A DNA stretch of 64,000 bases from contig CANLLF010000003.1 of NCBI GenBank assembly GCA_947491935.1, positions 706,397 through 770,396 on the forward strand, written 5' to 3'. The stretch comes from an uncultured Roseicyclus sp. (lineage in GTDB: Bacteria > Pseudomonadota > Alphaproteobacteria > Rhodobacterales > Rhodobacteraceae). The translations under genes and the position numbers were made by a program. Positions 1 to 12,342 of this stretch are shown here, piece after piece. Below the pieces are notes generated by a model. That model searched no databases. It saw nothing but the letters and a program-made list of their open reading frames with translations, and was not told the origin of the DNA. Each line of letters starts with the position of its first letter. Position 1 is the stretch's first letter.

Positions 1-1
1 A

Positions 2-301
2 CTCACTTCCAGCCACGATTACCCGGTACGCGGGCGCGGCGGCCAGGGCGTCATGGCGATCGACAAGGCCATGCGTGGCGGCACGTTGGTGGCGAGCTTC
101 CCCGTCGATCTGGACGATCAGATCATGCTGGCAACGTCCACAGGCCAATCGATCCGTGTGCCGATTGATGGCATCTCCTTCCGCTCCCGGTCAGCCGGTG
201 GTGTGAAGGTGTTCAACACCGCTAAACGCGAAGAAGTGGTTTCAGTGGCCTATATCGCGGACCAGGGGGATGACGAAGATGGTGGCGAAGGCGAGGCGTG
301 A
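2..301 (+). CDS. gyrA: DNA gyrase subunit A, C-terminal end (partial)
   Basis: The reading frame is open from the window edge to a TGA at 299-301, so only the last ~99 residues are present. The partial protein has the SSHDYPVRGRGGQGV stretch and beta-pinwheel-like strands (GTLVASFPVDLDDQIMLATS, then GQSIRVPIDGISFRSRSAGG) typical of the GyrA C-terminal domain, which wraps DNA during ATP-dependent negative supercoiling by the GyrA2GyrB2 complex. It ends in an acidic tail (DDEDGGEGEA), also usual for GyrA. The catalytic Tyr domain lies outside the window. ParC is the alternative, but the acidic tail and blade motifs favour GyrA. Confidence 0.9.
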   Translation, partial: LTSSHDYPVRGRGGQGVMAIDKAMRGGTLVASFPVDLDDQIMLATSTGQSIRVPIDGISFRSRSAGGVKVFNTAKREEVVSVAYIADQGDDEDGGEGEA

Positions 302-413
302 TGGAACGCGCGGCCACCGCGTCAAGGCAAAAGCCGGATTCCCTTACCTGACGGATCCGGCGGCACCCTGTATGAGGATCGCGGGGGAGACACCTTTGTG
401 AAAGGATGTTTCC

Positions 414-707
414 ATGAAGTTCTCTGCCTTCACTATCCTCATCGCGCTGACCTCGACAGCCGCCATCGCCCAAACCAGCCCCCTCCGCCCCGGCGCCCTG
501 TCGCAGGCAAATCCCCAGGTCATTAGCGGCCTGACCGCGGATACAGGGCGTCCGCAAAACAGCGCGGGTTTTGTGTGTCCACATGAATTCGGCTGCGGCG
601 GCGTGGAAGAATTCTTCCACGCGATCGGCGGCCATTGCGTCAACGACCCCGAGCAGGGTATTTTCTGTGAAGGGCCCGACGGCCCCGAGGTGCCACACCC
701 GGAATGA
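414..707 (+). CDS. Small secreted protein of unknown function
   Basis: This 97-residue protein is not recognised. It has a clear N-terminal signal peptide (MKFSAFTILIALTSTAAIAQ) with probable cleavage after AIA. The mature ~78 residues contain four cysteines (VCPHEFGCGG, GHCVNDPE, IFCEGPDG) that could form two disulphides in the periplasm. A good ribosome-binding site (AAAGGATG) lies 8-10 bases before the ATG. It sits alone between gyrA and a DoxX gene, about 110 bases after gyrA. No enzymatic motif is visible. Confidence 0.6.
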   Translation: MKFSAFTILIALTSTAAIAQTSPLRPGALSQANPQVISGLTADTGRPQNSAGFVCPHEFGCGGVEEFFHAIGGHCVNDPEQGIFCEGPDGPEVPHPE

Positions 708-741
708 CGCGTCGCCACAGACCTGATCCCATCACCGCGGC

Positions 742-1176
742 GTGCCGGTACACGCCGCGGCGACCGCTGAGAACCGCCCTGTGACCAGCGGGTCGCAGCC
801 CGCCACACGGTCCGCCGACGCTGTGGCCCTGGTCGGGCGCCTGCTTCTGGCGGCGTTGATGATCGGCGGCACGGTTCAGAAACTCACCTCTCCCGCGGAC
901 GCGCAGGCGCTTCTGGCCCTGGCCGCCCTGCCCGGCTGGCTCATCTGGCCCGCCGCGCTGTTCACCGCCATCGCCGGGATCGGCCTTGCCCTCGGCATCC
1001 ATACCCGCGCCCTCGCGCTCCTCGCCGCTGCCTATTGTATCGCCACCAGCTACTTTCACTGGCTCCTGGGGGACGATCCCTGGCAGATCACCATCGCGAT
1101 CAAGAACTGGGTCATCGCGGGGGGCTACCTTATGCTGGCCGCCCACGGGCCGGGGCGGTTTGCGGCGCGCGGATAG
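742..1176 (+). CDS. DoxX family membrane protein
   Basis: This 144-residue protein has about four hydrophobic segments and the DoxX-like opening VGRLLLAALMIGGTVQKL, followed by an LxxAALPGW loop. DoxX proteins are small inner-membrane proteins of poorly defined redox or quinone-linked function. The start is uncertain: the frame opens with GTG at 742, and a second GTG at 781 (TSGSQPATRSAD) would give 131 residues and still keep the whole membrane domain. Neither has a strong ribosome-binding site. Another DoxX-like protein follows at 1382, so these may be paralogues. Confidence 0.65.
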   Translation: MPVHAAATAENRPVTSGSQPATRSADAVALVGRLLLAALMIGGTVQKLTSPADAQALLALAALPGWLIWPAALFTAIAGIGLALGIHTRALALLAAAYCIATSYFHWLLGDDPWQITIAIKNWVIAGGYLMLAAHGPGRFAARG

Positions 1177-1381
1177 ACGCTGTTTGTTGCGCCACGCGCT
1201 TCAATTGGTGCCGATCACACGGGATTTCGCCCGGTTGTGGACACAATACTGTCCTGCAATTATCTCATAATGCTCACAAACGCGAAGTATCTTAACAGAT
1301 CAGAGCGCACATTTGTTACGGGTATGGCCAAGGTATGCGGGCCGAAAAACTGGAGACATAAATCACCTAAAGGAAACGACC

Positions 1382-2053
1382 ATGGCCAATGGTACCATCG
1401 ACCGAGTCACCTTTAGCAGCGCCACCCACACCACGCTGCGTGTTATGATCGCATCCTATTTCCTAGCCGTCGCATTGAAACTGATCCCCGGCACGGACCT
1501 TGCCCTTCTCTTTGCTCCACTTCTGCCGTCCCCATATGCCGGGGCGGCTGCAGCAGGCCTCGTGTTTGTCTTTTCGTTCATGATCATGCTTGGCATGGCC
1601 ACGCGCGTTGCGGCGCTGATGATCGGGTTGATGACGTTTTATTCCAGCTTTCTGACGACGATGTCTGTCGCCGAAAGCGGTAGTATTGGCGCGTTCTGGA
1701 ATGATCTGGCGCTGATTGCCGCCTTGCTTCTGATCTATGGCGAACCCGAATTGGGGGCGCGGCGCCATCGTCGATTGATCCGGCACCGGATCATACCACG
1801 CCGCGTGATTGCCAATCATGCCGGTCGCGCTGCTCGCATGGCGGTTCCGCCCAATCGGTCGGAGTCCGAAACACAGACCACCGCATGTGCGCCCGAACAG
1901 GCCCCAATTCCGCAAGGCAAGCCGGTACGGATGCCCAACCGCGCCATGTTCGTCCACAGACGCCGCAAACCTTCCTTGCGGCAGCTTGTGACGGCGGCAG
2001 ACGATGAGCCTGTCGACAACATCTTTGTCGTAGACGATTCGGTTGCTGCCTGA
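1382..2053 (+). CDS. DoxX-like membrane protein with basic C-terminal tail
   Basis: This 223-residue protein starts at the ATG preceded by AAAGGAAACGACC. Residues ~15-125 carry four hydrophobic helices of DoxX type, including LRVMIASYFLAVALKLIPG and a helix rich in Met and Phe. Residues ~126-223 are hydrophilic and very basic (RRHRRLIRHRIIPRR) and end in an acidic stretch. The tail is unusual for DoxX proteins, which normally end soon after the fourth helix. An in-frame extension upstream (to 1313) lacks a ribosome-binding site and is rejected. Function is unknown. Confidence 0.6.
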   Translation: MANGTIDRVTFSSATHTTLRVMIASYFLAVALKLIPGTDLALLFAPLLPSPYAGAAAAGLVFVFSFMIMLGMATRVAALMIGLMTFYSSFLTTMSVAESGSIGAFWNDLALIAALLLIYGEPELGARRHRRLIRHRIIPRRVIANHAGRAARMAVPPNRSESETQTTACAPEQAPIPQGKPVRMPNRAMFVHRRRKPSLRQLVTAADDEPVDNIFVVDDSVAA

Positions 2054-2118
2054 CGGGCGCACGGGGTTATCCGGCGGATTGCGCGTTCTCCCCTTGAGCA
2101 GGGCGGCGCGCTTCCGTT

Positions 2119-3480
2119 ATGGCCAATCCCATGACAGATCTCACAATCATCGGCGGCGGCATGGCCGGATCCGAGGCCGCGTGGCAAGCCGCGAACCTGG
2201 GCCTTAAGGTCCGCATCGTGGAAATGCGCCCCACGGTCGAAACCTTCGCGCATCGTACGGGCAACCTGGCCGAAATGGTGTGCTCCAATTCCTTCCGCTC
2301 CGACGACAGCGAACAGAACGCCGTTGGGCTGCTGCATTGGGAGATGCGGGCGGCTAATTCGGTGATCATGCACACGGCCGACGCCCACAAACTCCCGGCG
2401 GGCGGCGCTTTGGCCGTGGACCGCGACCCCTTTGCCGAGGCCGTCACGGCCAAGCTGCGCACGCATCCGAATATCGAGATCGTCGCAGACGAGATCACTG
2501 CCCTGCCCGAAGCCGGCGCCACCATCATCGCCACCGGTCCGCTCACCGGCGGTGCCTTGGCCCAGGCCATCGCCGATGAGGCGGGCCAGGAGAGCCTCGC
2601 CTTCTTCGACGCCATCGCCCCTATCGTCTACGCCGACAGCATCGATATGGACGTGGCCTGGCGGCAATCGCGCTACGACAAGGGCGAGACGCAGGAAGAA
2701 CGTGAGGCCTATATCAATTGCCCGATGACGAAGGACCAGTACGAGGCCTTCATCGACGCCTTGCTCGCTGCGGAAAAAACTGAGTTCAAGGAGGGCGAAA
2801 CCGCCACCTATTTCGACGGCTGCCTGCCCATCGAGGTGATGGCGGAACGGGGGCGCGAGACGCTGCGCCACGGCCCAATGAAACCGGTGGGTCTGACCAA
2901 TCCGCACGATCCGCAAACCAAGGCATGGGCCGTCGTTCAACTCCGCCGCGATAACGCGCTTGGCACGCTCTACAACATTGTCGGCTTCCAGACCAAGATG
3001 AAGTACGGCGCGCAAAGCGCTGTGTTCAAAATGATTCCGGGCTTGCAGGATGCCGCTTTCGCGCGCTTAGGTGGCATTCACCGCAACACCTTCATCAACT
3101 CACCGACGCTTCTGGATGAGCAGATGCGCCTGCGCTCCAAGCCCCATATCCGCTTCGCGGGCCAGATCACAGGGGTTGAGGGTTATGTCGAATCCGCCTC
3201 CATGGGTCTGCTTGCGGGCCGCATGGCCGCGGCCGAGATCCAGGGGCAGACGTTGGCGCCTGTGCCGGAGACCACGGCAATGGGCGCGCTCGTTACCCAC
3301 ATCACCGGCGGGGCAGAGGCCAAGACCTTCCAGCCGATGAACGTGAATTTCGGCCTGTTCCCGCCCGTGGAGGGCCTGAAATCCGGTCGCCGCGGCCGCA
3401 AGGATCGCTACAAGGCCTATACCGACCGCGCCAAGGCGGATTGGACCGAATGGCTCGGGCATCGCGCGGCGGCGGAATGA
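2119..3480 (+). CDS. trmFO: Methylenetetrahydrofolate-tRNA-(uracil-5-)-methyltransferase TrmFO
   Basis: A 453-residue flavoprotein that uses 5,10-methylenetetrahydrofolate and FADH2 to make m5U54 in the T-loop of tRNA. The dinucleotide-binding motif [13 protein letters not shown] is at the N terminus (~residues 9-21), followed by the family hallmark [11 protein letters not shown], which contains a conserved Cys. The C-terminal part has [12 protein letters not shown] and a basic end ([12 protein letters not shown]), both typical of TrmFO. Length matches the family (~430-470). The start could also be the ATG at 2131 ([10 protein letters not shown]), which has the same frame. It is followed closely by a methyltransferase gene and gluQ on the same strand. 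Confidence 0.95.
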   Translation: MANPMTDLTIIGGGMAGSEAAWQAANLGLKVRIVEMRPTVETFAHRTGNLAEMVCSNSFRSDDSEQNAVGLLHWEMRAANSVIMHTADAHKLPAGGALAVDRDPFAEAVTAKLRTHPNIEIVADEITALPEAGATIIATGPLTGGALAQAIADEAGQESLAFFDAIAPIVYADSIDMDVAWRQSRYDKGETQEEREAYINCPMTKDQYEAFIDALLAAEKTEFKEGETATYFDGCLPIEVMAERGRETLRHGPMKPVGLTNPHDPQTKAWAVVQLRRDNALGTLYNIVGFQTKMKYGAQSAVFKMIPGLQDAAFARLGGIHRNTFINSPTLLDEQMRLRSKPHIRFAGQITGVEGYVESASMGLLAGRMAAAEIQGQTLAPVPETTAMGALVTHITGGAEAKTFQPMNVNFGLFPPVEGLKSGRRGRKDRYKAYTDRAKADWTEWLGHRAAAE

Positions 3481-3519
3481 ACTGGACCTCGGGTATTTCG
3501 GCGCGTTAGCGTTTCGACC

Positions 3520-4134
3520 ATGACCAAAAGCCCAATAGATGCCCGTCTCTGGGCGCCACGCTCCGTCGAAGATACCAAGGCGATCTACGCCGATTGGGCC
3601 GACGGCTATGACGGCGATATGGACCGCATGTCCTACGCCACACCAGGCCGTGTGGCGCAGGCCTTGAGGCAATTCCTGAGCGATCCCACGGCGCCAATCC
3701 TCGATTTCGGTTGTGGCACGGGCCTGTCGGGCGCCGCGCTCCGCAAAGCCGGCTACGCGGCGATCGACGGCACCGACATCTCCGCCGAAATGCTGGAGAT
3801 TGCACGCGGCAAAGGCCTCTACCGCGACCTCTGGCTCGGCACGCCGGGCGAGGTGCGGGTGGAACCCGGTGCCTACGCCGCCCTCGTCGCCACCGGCGTG
3901 GTCAGCCTCGGCGCCGCGCCGCCCGAGATGCTTGCGGTTCTGATCCGCGCCCTTGCCCCCGGCGGGCTGCTGGCGCTGAGCTACAATGACCCGACCCTGG
4001 CGGCCCCGGATTACATCGCCGCCCTCGACAGCGTCCAATCGGATGGCCTGGCCGACCTCGTCTTTCGCGAACACGGGCCCCATCTGAGCGAGAAAGTCAC
4101 CGGATCCGACGTGATTGTGCTCCGCCGCCTATGA
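3520..4134 (+). CDS. Class I SAM-dependent methyltransferase
   Basis: A 204-residue protein with the Rossmann motif I ILDFGCGTGLSGAAL (~residues 65-79), an acidic motif II (DGTDISAEML) and a late LAPGGLLALSYND strand typical of class I methyltransferases. The N terminus contains DTKAIYADWADGYDGDM, similar to methyltransferase_11/25 domains. The substrate cannot be told from the sequence. Its stop overlaps the start of gluQ by four bases (ATGA), so the two are probably translationally coupled. Starting ATG at 3520. Confidence 0.85.
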   Translation: MTKSPIDARLWAPRSVEDTKAIYADWADGYDGDMDRMSYATPGRVAQALRQFLSDPTAPILDFGCGTGLSGAALRKAGYAAIDGTDISAEMLEIARGKGLYRDLWLGTPGEVRVEPGAYAALVATGVVSLGAAPPEMLAVLIRALAPGGLLALSYNDPTLAAPDYIAALDSVQSDGLADLVFREHGPHLSEKVTGSDVIVLRRL

Positions 4135-4973
4135 TCACCCGCTTCGCGCCGTCCCCCACCGGGCCGCTGCATCTGGGCCACGCCTATTCCGCGATCCTTG
4201 CCCATGACATGGCGCGCGCGGCGGGCGGTACGTTCCTTCTGCGGATCGATGACCTGGACCAATCACGCGCCCGAAAGGAGTGGGAAGACCTGATCTACGA
4301 GGATCTTCACTGGCTTGGCCTGACCTGGGACGGTCCGGTGCGCCGCCAATCGGACCAATTCGACGAGTACCACGGGGCCCTCGACAGCCTCGCCCAACAC
4401 GGTGCGGTCTATCCCTGCCGCTGCTCTCGCGCCGATATTGCCGCTGCGGCTTCGGCCCCGCAGGAAGGCGTGCCGGAATTCGGCCCCGACGGGCGCATCT
4501 ATCCCGGCACCTGCCGCGGGCGCGCCTATGCCGACCGCAAACCAGGTGACGCGCTGCGCTATGACCTGTCGAAAACCGTCGGCCCACCCGCCCGGATGCC
4601 CGCCTTCGATGAAACCGGCCCGGCCCATGCCGGTCGTCATGACGTCACCGCGGATCATCTTCTGACGAAGGTGGGGGATCCGGTCCTCGCCCGGCCCGGC
4701 ATGGCCGCAAGTTACCATTTCTCGGTGATCCTCGACGATGCCGCGCAGGGCGTGACCCATGTGATCCGTGGAGAGGATCTGTTCGAGGCCACTTTCCTGC
4801 AGCGCTTCCTGCAATTGAAACTCGGCCTGCCCCCGCCGATCTATCATCACCATCGCCTGATCCGTGACGATCAGGGCAAACGCCTCGCCAAACGCGACGA
4901 TGCCCGCGCCATTCGCACCTATCGTTATGACGGCGCCAGCCCGGAAGATGTCCGCCGGATGGTCGGCCACTGA
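4131..4973 (+). CDS. gluQ: Glutamyl-Q tRNA(Asp) synthetase
   Basis: A 280-residue truncated GluRS paralogue that activates glutamate and attaches it to the queuosine base at position 34 of tRNA-Asp. It has the class I motif HLGH after RFAPSPTGPL and a KMSKS-like KRLAKRD. A zinc site (CRC near residue 100 and a Cys in YPGTCRG) separates GluQ from full-length GluRS. The anticodon-binding domain is absent, as expected for the ~290-residue family. It overlaps the preceding methyltransferase by four bases. tgt and queA of the same queuosine pathway lie elsewhere in the window, as do two tRNA-Asp genes that supply its substrate. Confidence 0.95.
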   Translation: MITRFAPSPTGPLHLGHAYSAILAHDMARAAGGTFLLRIDDLDQSRARKEWEDLIYEDLHWLGLTWDGPVRRQSDQFDEYHGALDSLAQHGAVYPCRCSRADIAAAASAPQEGVPEFGPDGRIYPGTCRGRAYADRKPGDALRYDLSKTVGPPARMPAFDETGPAHAGRHDVTADHLLTKVGDPVLARPGMAASYHFSVILDDAAQGVTHVIRGEDLFEATFLQRFLQLKLGLPPPIYHHHRLIRDDQGKRLAKRDDARAIRTYRYDGASPEDVRRMVGH

Positions 4974-5032
4974 CACCCCTTCATCTTGGCCAAAACCTCC
5001 GGGGTCAGGCCGCAGGTCGAGGGGCAGCGCCC

Positions 5033-5401
5033 CTACTCTTCCGGCGCCATCAGCTCAACCTCTGTCCCATCCCGCACCGATGTGTAAAAACACACGCGTC
5101 GGTTCGTGTGGCAGGCGGGCCCGGTCTGGTGAACAATGGCCAACAGGCAATCCCGGTCGCAATCCACCCGCAGATCGACCAAGTCCTGAACGTGGCCTGA
5201 CGTCTCGCCCTTCACCCAGAAGGCCTGCCTTGAGCGGCTCCAATAGGTCACGCGGCCGGTTTCGAGCGTCTTGGCCACGGCCTCCGCCGTCATCCAGGCC
5301 ATCATCAGAACCTCGCCACTCTCCTCCTCCTGCGCGATACAGGGGATCAGGCCATTGGCATCATAGCGAAGTGTTGCGGGATCGAAGGTGGTCATCTGCA
5401 A
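5033..5401 (-). CDS. hisI: Phosphoribosyl-AMP cyclohydrolase
   Basis: A 122-residue enzyme of histidine synthesis that opens the purine ring of phosphoribosyl-AMP. Diagnostic blocks are VLMMAWM, TYWSRSRQAFWVKGETSGH, the metal-binding DCDRDCLLAIV (an extra Cys replaces the usual Gly/Thr region) and the zinc-binding GPACHTNRRVCFY. No HisE domain is fused, so this is the monofunctional HisI usual in Alphaproteobacteria. The gene is convergent with gluQ and diverges from the Fe-S scaffold at 5462. Confidence 0.95.
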   Translation of the reverse strand: MQMTTFDPATLRYDANGLIPCIAQEEESGEVLMMAWMTAEAVAKTLETGRVTYWSRSRQAFWVKGETSGHVQDLVDLRVDCDRDCLLAIVHQTGPACHTNRRVCFYTSVRDGTEVELMAPEE

Positions 5402-5461
5402 ACCCTTTGCAATTGTCGGCGCGGTCGCTACCTAAGGGAGCAAGACACGAAAGGCAAAGCG

Positions 5462-5914
5462 ATGGCCAGCGACAGCGATCTGATCAAGCTCTATTCCCAG
5501 CGCATTCTGGCGCTCGCCGCCGATATTCCCCATCGCGGGCGCTTGGACGCGGCGCAGGCCAGCGTCAAGAAACGCGCGCCTTTGTGCGGGTCGACGGTGA
5601 CGGTGGATCTGTCGCTGGAGGACGGGCGGATCGTGGACTTTGCCCAGGATGTGAAGGCCTGCGCGTTAGGTCAGGCCTCCGCGGCGCTGCTCGGCAAACA
5701 TGTGATCGGACGCAGCCGGGCCGAGATTGAAGGCGCCCGCGATGCGCTGCGCGCCATGTTGAAAGAAGGCGGTCAGGCCCCCGGCGCGCCGTTCGAAGGC
5801 TACGAGGTGCTGGAGCCCGCGCGCGACTATCGCAACCGCCATGCCTCCATCATGCTGTCGCTCGACGCGACCGCTGAAGCCATGGCCGAGGCCGAACGCG
5901 CCGCCTGCGCCTGA
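5462..5914 (+). CDS. NifU/IscU-like iron-sulfur cluster scaffold protein
   Basis: A 150-residue protein of the IscU/NifU N-terminal fold. Cluster-ligand positions appear as APLCGSTV (~residue 42) and VKACALGQASAALL (~residue 69). The third ligand Cys of IscU/SufU is not evident (RNRHASIML at the equivalent site), so this is probably the divergent roseobacter-type scaffold-like protein rather than the main assembly scaffold. It is divergent from hisI across ~60 bases. SufT and SufA-type genes occur at 28.8 and 30.1 kb. Confidence 0.75.
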   Translation: MASDSDLIKLYSQRILALAADIPHRGRLDAAQASVKKRAPLCGSTVTVDLSLEDGRIVDFAQDVKACALGQASAALLGKHVIGRSRAEIEGARDALRAMLKEGGQAPGAPFEGYEVLEPARDYRNRHASIMLSLDATAEAMAEAERAACA

Positions 5915-5941
5915 CCGCTCGCCCTCTTCCACTATCCAGAC

Positions 5942-5980
5942 AAAAAAGCCGCCGCACATCCGGGGCAGGATGGCGGCGGC
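5942..5980 (-). terminator. Rho-independent terminator (minus strand)
   Basis: An 8-bp GC stem (GCCGCCGC/GCGGCGGC) encloses a loop that can itself pair (CATCC/GGATG). Read on the minus strand it is followed by six T. It lies downstream of the small ORF at 6101-6223 and converges with the end of the Fe-S scaffold gene. Confidence 0.75.
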
Positions 5981-6059
5981 AGGAATGCGTATCCGGGACG
6001 CCCCGAGGCAGGGGGCTGGCGGGTGAGACAGATGTTCGAGCGGGGACAAACGCGCGAAC

Positions 6060-6084
6060 AAAAAACCCTGAGCGGACCGCAGGC
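6060..6084 (-). terminator. Possible first terminator of the small SOS-box ORF
   Basis: On the minus strand, CCTG-CGG-T-CCG-CT-CAGG forms a short stem with a 2-base bulge and is followed by GTTTTTTG. It begins about 17 bases after the stop codon of the 40-residue ORF, the expected place for a terminator of a monocistronic small gene. It is weaker than the hairpin at 5942-5980. Confidence 0.5.
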
Positions 6085-6100
6085 AGAAACGAGAAAGACG

Positions 6101-6223
6101 TCAGATCATTCCCGGCAGATGCAGCAGGGCGACCGTCATAAGCGCCAAAGCCACAACGCCGCCCACATCGTACATCAATGTGTCGCGGGACCGTGCGAGG
6201 ATCTGTGTGGCTTGGCGGATCAT
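6101..6223 (-). CDS. 40-residue membrane protein behind a LexA-type (SOS) box
   Basis: A small ORF of 40 codons plus stop, too short for ordinary ORF cut-offs. The protein begins MIRQATQILARSRDTLMYD, a basic and possibly amphipathic N terminus. One hydrophobic segment follows from ~residue 19 to the end (VGGVVALALMTVALLHLPGMI), so it should be a single-pass inner-membrane peptide. A strong ribosome-binding site (AAGGAGA) sits 6-7 bases before the ATG. Upstream on the same strand are a TACAAT hexamer and a perfect GAAC-N7-GAAC box (6301-6315), the same type of box that precedes uvrA here. Two terminator-like hairpins follow. By analogy with small SOS-induced membrane proteins such as Caulobacter SidA, a role in halting division after DNA damage is possible; this is inference. 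No homologue is recognised. Confidence 0.7.
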   Translation of the reverse strand: MIRQATQILARSRDTLMYDVGGVVALALMTVALLHLPGMI

Positions 6224-6292
6224 GGCGGTCTCCTTGGCTGACTGCGCTTGGTTAACGTCCTTGTTGACCCTTTGTTCCCATGGTTCCGTAAA

Positions 6293-6298
6293 ATTGTA
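6293..6298 (-). promoter_or_regulatory. -10-like hexamer of the 40-aa ORF promoter
   Basis: TACAAT on the minus strand (5 of 6 matches to TATAAT) lies two bases downstream of the LexA-type box and ~70 bases before the ATG at 6223. No good -35 is seen at 16-18 bases, so the exact promoter is uncertain. Confidence 0.4.
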
Positions 6299-6300
6299 AA

Positions 6301-6315
6301 GAACTTTTTAAGAAC
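6301..6315 (-). promoter_or_regulatory. LexA-type SOS box (GAAC-N7-GAAC)
   Basis: GAAC TTTTTAA GAAC (GTTC-N7-GTTC on the other strand) matches exactly the alphaproteobacterial LexA operator. The AT-rich spacer and its position 78 bases upstream of the 40-residue ORF, next to a -10-like hexamer, fit a repressor site. recG is transcribed towards this region and ends at 6370, so the site cannot be the recG promoter. Confidence 0.75.
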
Positions 6316-6321
6316 ATTAGC

Positions 6322-6341
6322 GAACAAAACAGGTTTTGTTC
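6322..6341. repeat. Perfect 9-bp inverted repeat
   Basis: GAACAAAAC-AG-GTTTTGTTC lies six bases beyond the SOS box. Its half-sites also begin and end with GAAC/GTTC, so it may be an accessory operator. It could alternatively be the recG 3' hairpin, but no T-run follows it on the minus strand. Confidence 0.5.
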
Positions 6342-6369
6342 TCATTTTCCTAGGAAAACGCGTCGCGGC

Positions 6370-10969
<4,600 letters not shown>

Positions 10970-11016
10970 TTACCTCGATCATCGGTGCGGCCCGCATGGG
11001 TGATGGGAGGATGCGA

Positions 11017-11046
11017 AAAGCGGCCCGGAGGGATCCGGGCCGCTTT
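11017..11046 (-). terminator. Terminator downstream of ctrA
   Basis: A 12-bp perfect stem (AAAGCGGCCCGG / CCGGGCCGCTTT) with a 6-base loop. On the minus strand the distal arm reads into TTTTCGC. It lies 65 bases after the ctrA stop and before the ligA promoter region. Confidence 0.75.
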
Positions 11047-11111
11047 GTGCGTCGCAAACAGGTCTGTCGGCAAAAGCCCCCGCAATTCCGAAGCGTCGCG
11101 ACGCAGGGCCG

Positions 11112-11825
11112 TCAGGCAGACGCGGCAATCTCCATCGGCTCGGCAACCGGCACCGGGTCGCGCAGCACATATCCGCGCCCCCAGACCGTTTCGATGTAGG
11201 TGTCGCCGCCCGTGGCCTCGGACAGTTTCTTGCGCAACTTGCAGATGAAAACATCGATGATCTTCAACTCCGGCTCATCCATGCCGCCGTAAAGATGGTT
11301 GAGGAACATCTCTTTGGTCAGTGTCGTGCCCTTGCGCAGGCTCAACAGTTCCAGCATCTGGTATTCCTTGCCGGTCAGATGCACTGGCGCCCCTTCCACC
11401 TCGACCGTCTTCGCATCGAGATTGACGGAGATGCGCCCGGTATCGATCACAGATTGGGCGTGGCCCTTGGAGCGGCGGATGATGGCGTGGATACGGGCCA
11501 CAAGCTCTTCTCGGTGGAACGGCTTGGTCAGGTAATCGTCTGCCCCGAACCCGAACCCCTTGAGCTTGTTTTCCGGATCATCGAGGCCCGACAGGATCAG
11601 GATCGGTGTTTCCACCCGGGCGGTGCGCAGGTGGCGGAGCACATCGTGGCCCGAAACGTCCGGCAGGTTCAGATCGAGAAGAATGATGTCGTAATCGTAG
11701 AGCTTGGCGAGGTCCATTCCCTCTTCACCCAGATCGGTTGAATACACGTTCAGATTGGCGTGTTTCAACATCATCTCGATGCTGCGGGACGTGGTGGGAT
11801 CGTCTTCAACAAGCAGAACGCGCAT
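11112..11825 (-). CDS. ctrA: Cell-cycle response regulator CtrA
   Basis: A 237-residue OmpR-family regulator. The receiver domain (1-~120) starts MRVLLVEDD, with phospho-acceptor Asp51 in ILLDLNLPD and the switch Lys in DDYLTKPF. The winged-helix domain (~135-230) contains the CtrA signature [32 protein letters not shown]. CtrA controls division, motility and gene-transfer functions in Alphaproteobacteria and is regulated by the CckA-ChpT phosphorelay. The gene encoding its protein inhibitor, sciP, lies 112 bases upstream on the same strand. A TTAA-N7-TTAC site 54 bases before the start suggests autoregulation. Confidence 0.97.
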   Translation of the reverse strand: MRVLLVEDDPTTSRSIEMMLKHANLNVYSTDLGEEGMDLAKLYDYDIILLDLNLPDVSGHDVLRHLRTARVETPILILSGLDDPENKLKGFGFGADDYLTKPFHREELVARIHAIIRRSKGHAQSVIDTGRISVNLDAKTVEVEGAPVHLTGKEYQMLELLSLRKGTTLTKEMFLNHLYGGMDEPELKIIDVFICKLRKKLSEATGGDTYIETVWGRGYVLRDPVPVAEPMEIAASA

Positions 11826-11878
11826 CAGTTCTCTCCGGGTAGGTCTCTTTTGTCGAGAACCACTTTTCGTCCAAATGG

Positions 11879-11893
11879 TTAATTACAAGTTAC
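11879..11893. promoter_or_regulatory. Near-consensus CtrA site upstream of ctrA
   Basis: TTAA-TTACAAG-TTAC matches seven of eight bases of the CtrA box TTAA-N7-TTAA. It is 54 bases upstream of the ctrA ATG in an AT-rich intergenic stretch, fitting an autoregulatory operator. Confidence 0.45.
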
Positions 11894-11937
11894 CCAGTCC
11901 CGCACTATTCGCAAAAAGATACGATTTTTTTTGAGGC

Positions 11938-12213
11938 TTAATCTCGGAAATGCTGCAAAGCCGTGGCTTTCAACGCTTTTTCCCCGAACCGTGCAACAGC
12001 GTCGCGCCAGGCGTCGAGCTCTTCCTCGGACAGATTGTAGGTGCGAATCGCCTCATCGGCCGTCATGAGCCCGAAATCGACGGCGCGAACGACGGCGGCC
12101 TTGCGGCTGGCGACCCACCTTGTGGTGGTCGGCGCCGGCAGGTCGGATCGCGTCATTTGCGTGCCATCGGGCAGGGTTACGGCATGGGGGCCCTGGATAC
12201 GTCTGATGTACAT
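11938..12213 (-). CDS. sciP: SciP-like CtrA inhibitor (DUF1153)
   Basis: A 91-residue protein of the DUF1153 family, to which Caulobacter SciP belongs. SciP binds CtrA and blocks activation of CtrA-dependent promoters in late cell-cycle stages. The core reads TRWVASRKAAVVRAV, then GLMTADEAIRTYNLSEEELDAW, a helix-turn-helix. The start chosen is the ATG at 12213 (MYIRRIQGPH), preceded by GAGG at a suitable distance. The longer frame to 12603 overlaps mnmA and is spurious, and a start at 12254 has no ribosome-binding site. The gene lies directly upstream of ctrA and may be read through into it. Confidence 0.88.
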   Translation of the reverse strand: MYIRRIQGPHAVTLPDGTQMTRSDLPAPTTTRWVASRKAAVVRAVDFGLMTADEAIRTYNLSEEELDAWRDAVARFGEKALKATALQHFRD

Positions 12214-12342
12214 CTCGGCCTCGAATATCTCTTGGTTTGCGTCACCCTCCTCCATGAGGCTTAAGATCGGGTAAGCAAGGCTTGAGATAGACGGCCTTTT
12301 TCCTATATTCCGCCGACACCCACCTGACGCAGGATCCTTCCC

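Noticed and set aside
6274-6286. GTTC-N5-GTTC near the small ORF promoter
   Set aside because: Spacing is five, not the seven required for the LexA operator.
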